This document shows, one piece after another, positions 41,985-50,896 of a DNA stretch of 64,000 bases. Positions within the stretch are counted from its first letter, which is position 1. Each line of letters starts with the position of its first letter. Origin of the DNA: Nocardioides sp. Iso805N (GTDB taxonomy: Bacteria; Actinomycetota; Actinomycetes; Propionibacteriales; Nocardioidaceae). Position numbers and translations under genes: made by a program. Below the pieces are notes generated by a model. It was not told where the DNA came from, ran no database searches, and saw nothing but the letters and a program-made list of their open reading frames with translations. The stretch spans positions 65,446 to 129,445 of the forward strand of contig NZ_KB822582.1 of NCBI RefSeq assembly GCF_000364605.1, in the 5' to 3' direction.

Positions 41985-43451
41985 ATGGCGGAGAACACGA
42001 ACGGCACCGACGGGCGGGCGAACATCGGCGTGGTCGGGCTGGCGGTGATGGGGTCCAACCTGGCGCGCAACCTGGCGTCGCGGGAGGGCAACACGGTCGC
42101 CATCTACAACCGCACCTACGCCCGCACCGAGGAGCTGATGGCGGAGCACGGCGACCTCGGCTTCATCGCCTCGGAGTCGATCGACGACTTCGTCGCCTCG
42201 CTCACCAAGCCGCGCACCGCGATCATCATGGTGCAGGCCGGGAAGGGCACCGACGCGGTCATCGAGCAGCTGTCCGAGCGTTTCGAGCCGGGCGACATCA
42301 TCGTGGACGGCGGCAATGCCAACTTCCACGACACCATCCGCCGCGAGCACGAGCTGCGCGAGCGCGGCCTCAACTTCGTCGGCACCGGCATCTCCGGGGG
42401 TGAGGAGGGCGCGTTGCACGGGCCCTCGATCATGCCCGGCGGCTCGGACGAGGCGTGGGAGACGCTCGGGCCGATCCTGCGCTCGATCGCCGCGGTGGCC
42501 GAGGGCGAGCCGTGCGTGACCCATGTCGGCACCGACGGCGCCGGCCACTTCGTGAAGATGGTGCACAACGGCATCGAGTACGCCGACATGCAGCTCATCG
42601 CCGAGGCCTACGACCTGCTGCGCCGGGTCGGTCGCCACGACGTCGACGCCCTCGTCGAGGTCTTCCGGTCGTGGAATGAGGGCGACCTGCAGTCCTACCT
42701 CATCGAGATCAGCGCCGAGGTGCTCTCCCAGCACGATGCCGAGACCGGGAAGCCGCTGGTCGACGTGATCCGCGACGAGGCAGGCTCGAAGGGCACGGGC
42801 GTGTGGACGGTGCAGAACGCCGTCGGCCTCGGCATCCCGGTCTCGGGGATCGGCGAGGCCGTCTTCGCCCGCGCCGTCTCCAGCAAGCCGACCCAGCGCG
42901 CTGCCGTGCAGGGCGTGGTGAAGCGTCGTCCCGAGCCGGTCCAGGCTCCGGAGGGGTTCGAGGACGACGTCCGTGCCGCCCTCTACGCCTCCAAGGTCGT
43001 CGCCTACGCGCAGGGATTCGACCTGATTGTCGCCGGGGCCAAGGAGTTCGGCTGGGAGATCGACCTGGGCGCGATCGCCAAGATCTGGCGCGCCGGCTGC
43101 ATCATCCGGGCGCAGTTCCTCAACCGGATCGTGGAGGCTTACGAGAAGAACCCCGAGCTCGAGTCGCTGCTCGCGGATCCCTACTTCGCCGACGCTGTCG
43201 CCGAGGGCGAGGCCGCGTGGCGCCGGATCGTCGGCATCGCGGCGGCCTCCGGCGTACCGGCTCCGGGATTCTCCTCGGCACTGTCCTACTTCGACTCGCT
43301 CGCCTCCGAGCGCCTGCCGGCCGCGCTGATCCAGGCGCAGCGCGACTTCTTCGGCGCCCACACCTACCGCCGCATCGACAAGGAGGGCACCTTCCACACG
43401 ATGTGGTCCGACGACCGCCGCGAGGTGGAGACCGAGCCGTCGACGCATTGA
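41985..43451 (+). CDS. gnd: 6-phosphogluconate dehydrogenase, decarboxylating
   Basis: The 488-residue protein has the full-length (long-type) 6PGDH layout. It has the NADP-binding IGVVGLAVMGSNLARNLA, the VQAGKGTDAVIEQL and IIVDGGNANFHDT motifs, the substrate motif FVGTGISGGEEGALHGPSIM, and the catalytic Lys/His region GHFVKMVHNGIEYADMQ. The C-terminal helical domain includes RAQFLNRI. It oxidises 6-phosphogluconate to ribulose 5-phosphate and CO2, making NADPH in the pentose phosphate pathway. A ribosome site GGGAG precedes the ATG at 41985. Confidence 0.97.
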   Translation: MAENTNGTDGRANIGVVGLAVMGSNLARNLASREGNTVAIYNRTYARTEELMAEHGDLGFIASESIDDFVASLTKPRTAIIMVQAGKGTDAVIEQLSERFEPGDIIVDGGNANFHDTIRREHELRERGLNFVGTGISGGEEGALHGPSIMPGGSDEAWETLGPILRSIAAVAEGEPCVTHVGTDGAGHFVKMVHNGIEYADMQLIAEAYDLLRRVGRHDVDALVEVFRSWNEGDLQSYLIEISAEVLSQHDAETGKPLVDVIRDEAGSKGTGVWTVQNAVGLGIPVSGIGEAVFARAVSSKPTQRAAVQGVVKRRPEPVQAPEGFEDDVRAALYASKVVAYAQGFDLIVAGAKEFGWEIDLGAIAKIWRAGCIIRAQFLNRIVEAYEKNPELESLLADPYFADAVAEGEAAWRRIVGIAAASGVPAPGFSSALSYFDSLASERLPAALIQAQRDFFGAHTYRRIDKEGTFHTMWSDDRREVETEPSTH

Positions 43452-43463
43452 GGGCAGGTCGGC

Positions 43464-43598
43464 TGAACGATCGTTCAGCTGCGAGCGGCCCATGCCGCCG
43501 ATCGAACGATCGTTCAGCTGCGAGCGAACCACCCCGCCGGACCGAACAACCGTTCAGTCCACGCTGGGGAGAGCCCAGACTCTTGAGCGGTCGTTCAG
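43464..43598. repeat. Four evenly spaced palindromic elements between gnd and hutI
   Basis: CTGAACGATCGTTCAG (43464-43479) is a perfect 16-bp palindrome. GAACGATCGTTC recurs at 43504-43515, and weaker forms GAACAACCGTTC (43544-43555) and GAGCGGTCGTTC (43585-43596) follow. The centres are 38, 40 and 41 bases apart. The first two copies share 23 identical bases. Both flanking genes point inward, so this is not a promoter region; copy four overlaps the end of hutI. Confidence 0.85.
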
Positions 43599-44776
43599 AC
43601 CTCGCCAGCTCGGGGCCGACCGCGGACCCCTCCGACCCAGACGCCGGCGACGAGGGGCACGCCGGGGCGATAGGCGAGGTGCACATGACTCGGCGCGTCC
43701 AGGAGGACGAGGTCGGCGCGACGACCTGGCACCAGCGCTCCGACATCGGACCTGTCCAGGGCAGCGGCGCCGCCCGCGGTGGCGGCGTACACCGCCTCGG
43801 CCGGGCTCATCCCCATCTCCCGTACGGCGAGGGCGACGCACAGCGGCAGTGAGCTGGTGTAGCAGGACCCCGGGTTGCAGTCGCTGGCGAGCGCGACCGC
43901 GACGCCGGCGTCGAGCAGGCGGCGCGCGTCCGGGTAGGGCTGCCGGGTGGAGAACTCCACACCCGGCAGGAGGGTGGCGACGGTCCCTGCCTCCCGCAGC
44001 GCGTGCACGTCCTCGTCGGACAGGTGTGTGCAGTGGTCGACCGCGACCAGCCCCAGCTCCGCGGCCAGCTGTGCTCCCGGCCCCGGACCGAGCTGGTTGG
44101 CGTGCAGCCGACCGGGCAGCCCGACGGCAGCGCCGGCCTGAAGCACCGCACGCGCCTGGTCGGCGTCGAAGGCGCCTCGCTCGCAGAACGCGTCGATCCA
44201 GCGTGCGTACGGCGCGGCAGCCGCCAGCATCGGTCCGGTGACGAGGTCGACGTAGGCCGCGGGGTCCTCGGCGTACTCCGGCGGGACGACGTGGGCGCCG
44301 AGGAACGTCGTCTCCGAGGTGAACTGCCGCGCGACCCGTAGCGAGCGCGCCTCGTCGTGGACCGAGAGCCCGTAGCCGGACTTGATCTCGACGGTCGTGG
44401 TCCCCTGGCGCCGCATCTCCTCGACGAGCCGCCCCACGCCTGCGGCGAGCTCGTCGTCGCTGGCCGCTCGGGTCGCGGCAACGGTGGTGCGGATGCCGCC
44501 GGCGGAGTATGACTCCCCCGTCATCCGGGCCTGGAACTCGCGCGCACGGTCGCCGGCGAAGACCAGGTGGCTGTGACTGTCGACGAACCCGGGCAGCACA
44601 GCCCGGCCGGCGGCGTCGACGACCTCGTCGGCGTCGGGTGCCCGGGCGGCATCGCCGACCCAGACGATCTCTCCCTCGTCGATGACGAGGGCCGCGTCGG
44701 TGCGGAGCCCGAGCAGGTCCTCGGCCGCCGGGTCGTTGGTGACCAGCTCGCCGATGTTGGTGAGGAGGAGACTCAT
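43595..44776 (-). CDS. hutI: Imidazolonepropionase
   Basis: The 393-residue amidohydrolase-superfamily protein carries the metal-site [13 protein letters not shown], the [13 protein letters not shown] segment, VEIKSGYGL, the His of LHANQLGPG, and a late SDCNPG aspartate. It opens the imidazolone ring of 4-imidazolone-5-propionate to form N-formimino-L-glutamate, the third step of histidine breakdown. Its ATG overlaps the hutF stop (ATGA), making it the last gene of the hut operon. The stop lies inside the palindrome array. Confidence 0.96.
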   Translation of the reverse strand: MSLLLTNIGELVTNDPAAEDLLGLRTDAALVIDEGEIVWVGDAARAPDADEVVDAAGRAVLPGFVDSHSHLVFAGDRAREFQARMTGESYSAGGIRTTVAATRAASDDELAAGVGRLVEEMRRQGTTTVEIKSGYGLSVHDEARSLRVARQFTSETTFLGAHVVPPEYAEDPAAYVDLVTGPMLAAAAPYARWIDAFCERGAFDADQARAVLQAGAAVGLPGRLHANQLGPGPGAQLAAELGLVAVDHCTHLSDEDVHALREAGTVATLLPGVEFSTRQPYPDARRLLDAGVAVALASDCNPGSCYTSSLPLCVALAVREMGMSPAEAVYAATAGGAAALDRSDVGALVPGRRADLVLLDAPSHVHLAYRPGVPLVAGVWVGGVRGRPRAGEV

Positions 44777-46119
44777 GCCCAGATCGCTCCGATCGTCTCG
44801 TGCAGGGTGTGCCCGACGCTGCGGTGGTCGCCCTCGAAGACGACCCGGCCGTCCACCATGACCTGGGTGATGTCGGGGGCGCCGGCCGCGAACACCACGC
44901 TGTGCTCGTCGCCGCCGGTGCCGGCGGTCCGGGCGGAGCCGGGGTCGACGGTGACCAGGTCCGCACGGCGACCGACAGCGAGCTCGCCCGCGTCGGCGAA
45001 GCCGAGGCTCCGGTGCCCGTCCGACGACGCCGCGCGCAGCAGCTCGGCGGCACTCCAGTGCCCGCGCTCCTGGGTGGCCAGCCGCTCGTCCATCTCCAGC
45101 GCGCGCATCTCCTCGAACGCGTCGATGACCGCGTGGCTGTCCGACCCGAGCGTCAGGACGGCGCCCGCGTCCTTCAGCCTGCGGCTCGGTCCGATCCCGT
45201 CGCCGAGGTCGCGCTCGGTGGTGGGGCAGAACGACGCGAAGGCGTGCGCCTCCCCCAGCAGCCGGATGTCGTCGTCGGTCAGGTGGGTCGCGTGCACGGC
45301 GCTGGTCGTGGGCCCCAGCACGCCGTGCTCGGCGAGCAGGCCCGTCGGGGTCAGCCCGTACGCCGCCAGGCAGTCCTCGTTCTCCTTGACCTGCTCGGAG
45401 AGGTGGATGTGCACGGGCGCACCAGCCTCGACGTACGGCGCGAAGGTCTTCAGCGCGCCCCCCGGCACGGCCCGCACCGAGTGGGCGGCGACACCTATCC
45501 GGACCCCGTCCCCGTCCCCGGCCGAACCATCGGCGGGGACGCGCAGCGCGTCGACCCGGTCCTGCCAGGCCTGCGGCGTGCCGTCGTCGAAGCGACGCTG
45601 CACACCCTGGGTCGCCGCACCGAACCCGCTGGAGAGGTAGAGCGTGTCGAGCAGCGTGATCCGGATGCCGACCTCGCGCGCCGCCTCCAGCAGCGCTTCG
45701 CCCATCGCGTTCGGATCCGCGTAGGGGACGCCGTCGGGCTGGTGGTGGAGGTAGTGGAACTCCCCCACGGCGGTGTAGCCGGCGGCCAGCATCTCGCCGT
45801 AGACCGCGCGGGCGAGCTCGTAGTAGGAGTCCGGCTCGAGCCGGCCTGCGACGGCGTACATCTGTTCGCGCCAGGTCCAGAACGTGCCGCGGTCGGCCTG
45901 TGTCCGGCCACGCAGGGCGCGGTGGAACGCGTGGCTGTGCGTGTTGGCGAAGCCCGGCAGGCTCAGCCCCGCCACCCGGGTCGCACCGGCAGCACCGGCA
46001 GCACCGGCAGCGGGTGCGTCCGGCGCGACCCGGGTGAAGCGGCCGTCCTCGATCTCGACCAGCACCGCGTCGCGGACCCGGCCGTCGACCCAGGCGTGCT
46101 GCAGCAGGTAGGCGTTCAT
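44773..46119 (-). CDS. hutF: Formimidoylglutamate deiminase
   Basis: The 448-residue amidohydrolase has [20 protein letters not shown] (metal His), [26 protein letters not shown] and [17 protein letters not shown]. It converts N-formimino-L-glutamate to N-formyl-L-glutamate plus ammonia, the five-step hut branch used by actinobacteria and pseudomonads. It overlaps the M20 gene upstream (ATGA) and hutI downstream (ATGA). Confidence 0.94.
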   Translation of the reverse strand: MNAYLLQHAWVDGRVRDAVLVEIEDGRFTRVAPDAPAAGAAGAAGATRVAGLSLPGFANTHSHAFHRALRGRTQADRGTFWTWREQMYAVAGRLEPDSYYELARAVYGEMLAAGYTAVGEFHYLHHQPDGVPYADPNAMGEALLEAAREVGIRITLLDTLYLSSGFGAATQGVQRRFDDGTPQAWQDRVDALRVPADGSAGDGDGVRIGVAAHSVRAVPGGALKTFAPYVEAGAPVHIHLSEQVKENEDCLAAYGLTPTGLLAEHGVLGPTTSAVHATHLTDDDIRLLGEAHAFASFCPTTERDLGDGIGPSRRLKDAGAVLTLGSDSHAVIDAFEEMRALEMDERLATQERGHWSAAELLRAASSDGHRSLGFADAGELAVGRRADLVTVDPGSARTAGTGGDEHSVVFAAGAPDITQVMVDGRVVFEGDHRSVGHTLHETIGAIWA

Positions 46120-47342
46120 CCCACGAGCCCGGTCAGCGCGTCGGCGAGCGCCTCCACCCCGGCGAGGCAGTCCGCGGTGCCGGCCGTCTCCTCCGGGGAG
46201 TGCGAGATGCCGGTCGGGTTGCGGACGAACAGCATCGAGGAGCGGATGCCCGCCTCCTGCAGGATGCCGGCGTCGTGCCCCGCCTGCGTCGGCAGCACCG
46301 GCACACGCCGCCGCTCCGAGCCGAGTGTGGCGGCCACCTCGTGACGAAGCGGTACGTCGAAGGCGACCTGCCCGCTGACCGACTCCGCGGTGACGGTGAC
46401 CGTGGTGCCGTCCCGGTCGGCCCGGTCGACGGCCTGCCGCTCGATCGCCGCGACCAGGTCGGCGAGTGCCTGGTCGGACTCCGCACGCGCATCCAGCCAT
46501 GCGGTGACGTGGGACGGCACCGCGTTGGTGCCGTTGGGACGGACCTCGATCCGCCCGAAGGTGGCCCGCTGCCCGGCCAGCCGCGCCTGCTTGTTGGCCG
46601 CCAGCGCGGTCATCGCGTAGGTGAGCATCGGGTCGGCGCGGTCCTCCATCCGGGTGGTGCCGGCATGGTCGGCGCGGCCCGCCACGTCGTACCGGAAACG
46701 GCCGTGCGGCCAGATGCCACTGCCGATGCCGACCGCCGCGTCCTGGTCGACCAACCCGCGACCCTGCTCGACGTGCAGCTCGACATAGGCGTCGACCCCG
46801 TCGAGCAGCGTGGAGGTGCCACCCTCGACCACGTCCCCGAGGCGGACGCCGTCGCGGTCGGTGAGCTCGCGGGCATCAGCCCACGACGCGGCCCCCACCG
46901 CGAGCCGGGAGCCGAGGCAGGCCCGGTCGAAGCGCGAGCCCTCCTCCTCCACGAAGGCAGCCACCCCGAGCGGGCGTGTCGGAGCCACGCCGCGCTCGCG
47001 CATCAGGTCGATCGCCGCGAACGACGACACCACGCCGAGCGGGCCGTCGAAGGCCCCGCCGTCGAGCACGGAGTCCAGGTGCGAGCCGGTCAGGACCGCG
47101 CCGCTGGTCGAGGTGCGAGCGCCAGCGAGCCTCGAAACCCCCTGGGGCGGCCACCAGGCCACCAGGTTCCCGAACGGATCCTCCTCGACCTCGAGCCCGC
47201 GCGCGGTCGCCGCCTCGCGGAACCACGCGCGCAGCTCGAGCTCGGCGGAGAGCCACGGCTGGCGAAAGTATCCGCCCGAGGACGTGGATCGGCCGATGGG
47301 CGCGAGATCGCGCCACATCCGCTCGAAGTCCGGCTGCGCCAC
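46116..47342 (-). CDS. M20 (allantoate amidohydrolase/carbamoylase-like) hydrolase of the hut operon
   Basis: The 408-residue protein starts at GTG 47342, 5 bases after the hutU stop. It matches M20 metallo-amidases of the allantoate amidohydrolase/N-carbamoyl-amino-acid amidohydrolase type: [20 protein letters not shown] (metal His/Asp), FVEEEGSRF (Glu), ELHVEQG, and [13 protein letters not shown]. The operon needs an N-formylglutamate deformylase (HutG) and no HutG-type gene is present, so this enzyme probably supplies that step. The same gene order occurs in Streptomyces. It overlaps hutF by ATGA. Confidence 0.88.
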   Translation of the reverse strand: MAQPDFERMWRDLAPIGRSTSSGGYFRQPWLSAELELRAWFREAATARGLEVEEDPFGNLVAWWPPQGVSRLAGARTSTSGAVLTGSHLDSVLDGGAFDGPLGVVSSFAAIDLMRERGVAPTRPLGVAAFVEEEGSRFDRACLGSRLAVGAASWADARELTDRDGVRLGDVVEGGTSTLLDGVDAYVELHVEQGRGLVDQDAAVGIGSGIWPHGRFRYDVAGRADHAGTTRMEDRADPMLTYAMTALAANKQARLAGQRATFGRIEVRPNGTNAVPSHVTAWLDARAESDQALADLVAAIERQAVDRADRDGTTVTVTAESVSGQVAFDVPLRHEVAATLGSERRRVPVLPTQAGHDAGILQEAGIRSSMLFVRNPTGISHSPEETAGTADCLAGVEALADALTGLVG

Positions 47343-47347
47343 GCCGA

Positions 47348-49072
47348 TCAGCTCTCCTGGGTGGGACGGTGCATCGGACGGTCCTGCATCGGGATGGGAA
47401 CGCCACGCTCCGCGGCGACCTCGGCGGCACGGTCGTAGCCCGCGTCGACGTGCCGGATGACGCCCATGCCCGGGTCGTTGGTCAGCACGCGCTCGATCTT
47501 CTGTCCAGCCAGGTCGGTGCCGTCGGCCACGCAGACCTGGCCGGCGTGGATGGAGCGGCCCATGCCGACGCCGCCGCCGTGGTGGATCGAGACCCACGTC
47601 GCGCCCGAGGCGGTGTTGACCAGCGCGTTGAGCAGCGCCCAGTCGGCGATCGCGTCGGAGCCGTCCAGCATCCCCTCGGTCTCCCGGTACGGCGAGGCCA
47701 CGGAGCCGCAGTCGAGGTGGTCACGGCCGATCACGATCGGCGCCTTGAGCTCCCCGTTCCTCACCATCTCGTTGAACTTCAGGCCGGCCAGGTGGCGCTC
47801 GCCGTACCCGAGCCAGCAGATCCGGGCGGGCAGGCCCTGGTAGTGGACGCGCTCCTGCGCCATGGTGATCCACTTGCGCAGCCGGTCGTTCTCACCGAAC
47901 AGCTCGAGGATCGCCTCGTCGGTCTTGCGGATGTCCTCCGGGTCGCCGGAGAGCGCTGCCCACCGGAACGGGCCCTTGCCCTCGCAGAACAGCGGTCGGA
48001 TGTACGCCGGCACGAAGCCGGGGAACTCGAACGCGCGGTCGTAGCCGCCCTTGCGGGCCTCGTCGCGGATCGAGTTGCCGTAGTCGAAGACCTCGGCGCC
48101 GCCGTCCTGGAACTCCACCATCGCGCGCACGTGGACCGCCATCGAGGCCCGCGCCTGCTTCGTGAAGCCTTCGGGGTCCGCTGCGGCGCGCTGGTGCCAC
48201 TCCTCGAACGGGACACCGAGGGGCAGGTAGGACAGCGGGTCGTGGGCGGAGGTCTGATCGGTGACGATGTCGATCGGAGCCTTGCGCTCCAGCAGTGCCG
48301 GGAAGATCTCCGCGGCGTTGCCGAGCAGGCCGATGGACAGCGCACGGCGCTCGTCCCGGGCCGCCACCGCCAGCTCCAGCGCGTGCTCCAGCGAGTCGGC
48401 CCGGACGTCGAGGTAGCGGTGCTCGATGCGGCGCTTGATCCGGGAGTCGTCGACGTCGACGCAGATCGCGACGCCGTCATTCATGGTGACGGCCAGCGGC
48501 TGCGCGCCACCCATGCCGCCGAGGCCGGCGGTGAGGGTGATGGTGCCGGCCAGGGTGCCCCCGAACCTCTTGTCCGCGACCGCGGCGAAGGTCTCGAAGG
48601 TGCCCTGCAGGATGCCCTGGGTGCCGATGTAGATCCAGGAGCCGGCCGTCATCTGGCCGTACATCGTCAGACCGAGCTCCTCGAGCCGGCGGAACTCCTC
48701 CCAGTTGGCCCAGTCGCCGACCAGGTTGGAGTTGGCGATGAGCACGCGCGGCGCCCACTCGTGGGTGCGCATCACACCGACCGGCTTGCCGCTCTGGACC
48801 AGCATGGTCTCGTCCGGCTCGAGGTCGCGCAGGGTGCGCACGAGCGCGTCGTACGCCTCCCAGCTGCGCGCCGCCTTGCCGGTGCCGCCATAGACGACCA
48901 GGTCCTCGGGCCGCTCGGCCACCTCCGGGTCGAGGTTGTTCATCAGCATCCGCAGCGGGGCCTCGGTCTGCCACGACTTCGCGGTCAACGTGGATCCGGT
49001 CGCGGCGTGGATGGGCAGTCGCTCGTTGGCTGAGCCTGTCGAAACGCCCGTTGAGCCTGTCGAAACGTTCAT
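47348..49072 (-). CDS. hutU: Urocanate hydratase
   Basis: The 574-residue protein has the urocanase landmarks: [46 protein letters not shown] (NAD site) and [13 protein letters not shown]. It adds water to urocanate, giving 4-imidazolone-5-propionate, using tightly bound NAD. Its ATG overlaps the hutH stop (ATGA), so the start is well fixed. The first 15 codons ([12 protein letters not shown]) are encoded by two copies of a 16-bp repeat and look like a later addition ahead of the native [12 protein letters not shown] segment. Confidence 0.96.
   Translation of the reverse strand: MNVSTGSTGVSTGSANERLPIHAATGSTLTAKSWQTEAPLRMLMNNLDPEVAERPEDLVVYGGTGKAARSWEAYDALVRTLRDLEPDETMLVQSGKPVGVMRTHEWAPRVLIANSNLVGDWANWEEFRRLEELGLTMYGQMTAGSWIYIGTQGILQGTFETFAAVADKRFGGTLAGTITLTAGLGGMGGAQPLAVTMNDGVAICVDVDDSRIKRRIEHRYLDVRADSLEHALELAVAARDERRALSIGLLGNAAEIFPALLERKAPIDIVTDQTSAHDPLSYLPLGVPFEEWHQRAAADPEGFTKQARASMAVHVRAMVEFQDGGAEVFDYGNSIRDEARKGGYDRAFEFPGFVPAYIRPLFCEGKGPFRWAALSGDPEDIRKTDEAILELFGENDRLRKWITMAQERVHYQGLPARICWLGYGERHLAGLKFNEMVRNGELKAPIVIGRDHLDCGSVASPYRETEGMLDGSDAIADWALLNALVNTASGATWVSIHHGGGVGMGRSIHAGQVCVADGTDLAGQKIERVLTNDPGMGVIRHVDAGYDRAAEVAAERGVPIPMQDRPMHRPTQES
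49031..49067. repeat. Two copies of a 16-bp repeat in the 5' end of hutU
   Basis: TGAGCCTGTCGAAACG occurs at 49031-49046 and again at 49052-49067, a 21-base period that keeps the hutU frame. The reverse complement CGTTTCGACAGGCTCA resembles a short dispersed repeat seen in high-GC actinobacterial genomes. That wider distribution is from memory. Confidence 0.85.
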
Positions 49073-50616
49073 GCGAGTTCTCCGATCACATCGGCGACAG
49101 CGGCGGTCACGCGGCGGTCGACGACGAGCTGGTAAGCGATGTCGATGTCAGGGGCGAGGAAGCGGTCGGTGCCGGGGCCCTCGACGCCGGCCTCACGCAG
49201 CAGCCGCACCACCGCGCCGGTCGCGGGGCCGGGGGTCAGCGGCGCCCGCAGGTCGAGCGCGCGGGCGGCGGTCATCAGCTCGATGCCGAGCACACGGGCC
49301 AGCCCGTCCACCGAGCGGCGCAGCTTGCGGGCGGCGGACCAGCCCATCGAGACGTGGTCCTCCTGCATGGCTGAGGACGGGATCGAGTCGACGCTGGCCG
49401 GGTTGGCCAGGCGCTTGAGCTCGGAGACGACCGCTGCCTGGGTGTATTGGGCGATCATCAGGCCCGAGTCGACGCCCGGGTCGTCGGCGAGGAACGGCGG
49501 CAGGCCGTGGTTGCGGGCGGTGTCGAGGAAACGGTCCGTACGCCGTTCTGCGATCGAGGCGACGTCGGCGGCCACGATGGCGAGGAAGTCCAGCACGTAG
49601 GCCACCGGCGCGCCGTGGAAGTTCCCGTTGGACTCGACCCGGCCCTCGTCGGCGAGCACGACCGGGTTGTCGACGGCGGAGGCGAGCTCGCGACCGGCCA
49701 CGGTGGCGGCGTGCGCGACGGTGTCGCGGGCAGCGCCGTGGACCTGCGGCGAGCAGCGCAGCGAGTAGGCGTCCTGGACGCGGTTGCAGTCGGGGCCGCG
49801 GTGGGAGGCCACCACGCTGGAGTCGCGCAGCAGCGCGGTCAGGTTGGCCGCCGACGACGCCTGGCCCGGATGCGGCCGGATCGCCTGGAGCTCGGGTGCG
49901 AAGACCCGGTCGGTGCCGAGCTGGCCCTCCACCGACATCGCGGCGGTGACGTCGGCGACCTTGAGCAGGTCGGTCAGGTCGTCGATCGCCAGCGCCAGCA
50001 TGCCCAGCATGCCGTCGGTGCCGTTGATCAGCGCGAGACCCTCCTTCTCGGCAAGCTCCACCGGCGCCAGGCCGGCTGCGGCGAGCGCCTCGGCAGCCGG
50101 CATCCGGGTGCCCTCGGCGTCGAACACCTCGCCCTCGCCCATCAGGGTCAACGCGCAATGCGCCAGCGGCGCGAGGTCACCGGAGCAGCCCAGCGAGCCG
50201 TACTCGTGCACCACCGGGGTGATCCCGGCCGACAGCATCGCCGCCATCAGCTCGGCGGTCTCGCGGCGTACGCCGGTCCGGCCGGTGGCCAGCGTGGAGA
50301 GCCGCAGCAGCATCAGCGCTCGGACGACCTCTCGCTCGACGACGGGACCGGAGCCGGCCGCGTGCGAGCGGACCAGCGAGCGCTGCAGCTGGGCGCGCAG
50401 CTCGCCGGGGATGTGCCGGTTGGCGAGGGCACCGAAGCCGGTGGAGACGCCGTACACCGGGGTGGCCGAGGCCGCGAGCGAGTCGATCACCTTGCGAGCG
50501 GTGTCGATAGCGGTGAGCGCCTCGGCGCTCAGCTCTACTGCGGCGCCCCGGCGGGCCACCGCTACGACGTCGTCGATCGAGAGCGGTCCGACGCCGACCG
50601 TGATGTGTTCAACCAT
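49069..50616 (-). CDS. hutH: Histidine ammonia-lyase
   Basis: The 515-residue protein has the MIO-forming tripeptide Cys144-Ser145-Gly146 in [14 protein letters not shown], the [13 protein letters not shown] loop (catalytic Tyr54), and the C-terminal [15 protein letters not shown]. It deaminates L-histidine to urocanate, the first step of the pathway. Start ATG 50616 follows an ATGGAGG ribosome site. It is the promoter-proximal gene of the hut operon, with an 18-bp palindrome 54 bases upstream of its start. Confidence 0.97.
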   Translation of the reverse strand: MVEHITVGVGPLSIDDVVAVARRGAAVELSAEALTAIDTARKVIDSLAASATPVYGVSTGFGALANRHIPGELRAQLQRSLVRSHAAGSGPVVEREVVRALMLLRLSTLATGRTGVRRETAELMAAMLSAGITPVVHEYGSLGCSGDLAPLAHCALTLMGEGEVFDAEGTRMPAAEALAAAGLAPVELAEKEGLALINGTDGMLGMLALAIDDLTDLLKVADVTAAMSVEGQLGTDRVFAPELQAIRPHPGQASSAANLTALLRDSSVVASHRGPDCNRVQDAYSLRCSPQVHGAARDTVAHAATVAGRELASAVDNPVVLADEGRVESNGNFHGAPVAYVLDFLAIVAADVASIAERRTDRFLDTARNHGLPPFLADDPGVDSGLMIAQYTQAAVVSELKRLANPASVDSIPSSAMQEDHVSMGWSAARKLRRSVDGLARVLGIELMTAARALDLRAPLTPGPATGAVVRLLREAGVEGPGTDRFLAPDIDIAYQLVVDRRVTAAVADVIGELA

Positions 50617-50669
50617 GCCTCCATTGCAACCCCCGGCGGCCTGTCGCACCACCGCGGACGAGGGAGATC

Positions 50670-50687
50670 TGTCTCGGATATGAGACA
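50670..50687. promoter_or_regulatory. 18-bp palindrome upstream of hutH, candidate IclR-type operator
   Basis: TGTCTCGGATATGAGACA has perfect 6-bp arms around GGATAT. It lies between hutH and the divergent glycosyltransferase gene, where an operator for either is expected. IclR-family proteins often bind such palindromes, and an IclR gene lies at 54.0 kb. Binding is not shown. Confidence 0.55.
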
Positions 50688-50896
50688 CCAGGCGCATCGG
50701 GTGGATCCGTCGGATTACCCCAGATGGGGCAGGCGGACAACGGCCCGCGTTCCCTAGAATCGAGGTGAGTCTCCGTCGCGACCATCTCGCCCCGGATCCG
50801 GCCAACGGCGACCGGTCCCCCTCTCCCACAGCAGGGAATGTGCCCATCCTCGAGGTGGGCGGACCGTTGAGGCACCTGACCAGATCGGATCCACCG

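Noticed and set aside
43464..43598. A CRISPR array in the repeated palindromes
   Set aside because: Only four decaying copies of a 12-16 bp palindrome, short spacers that share sequence, and no cas genes.
46976..49033. A 685-codon plus-strand open frame opposite hutU
   Set aside because: Antisense to a well-conserved enzyme; no ribosome site or domain.
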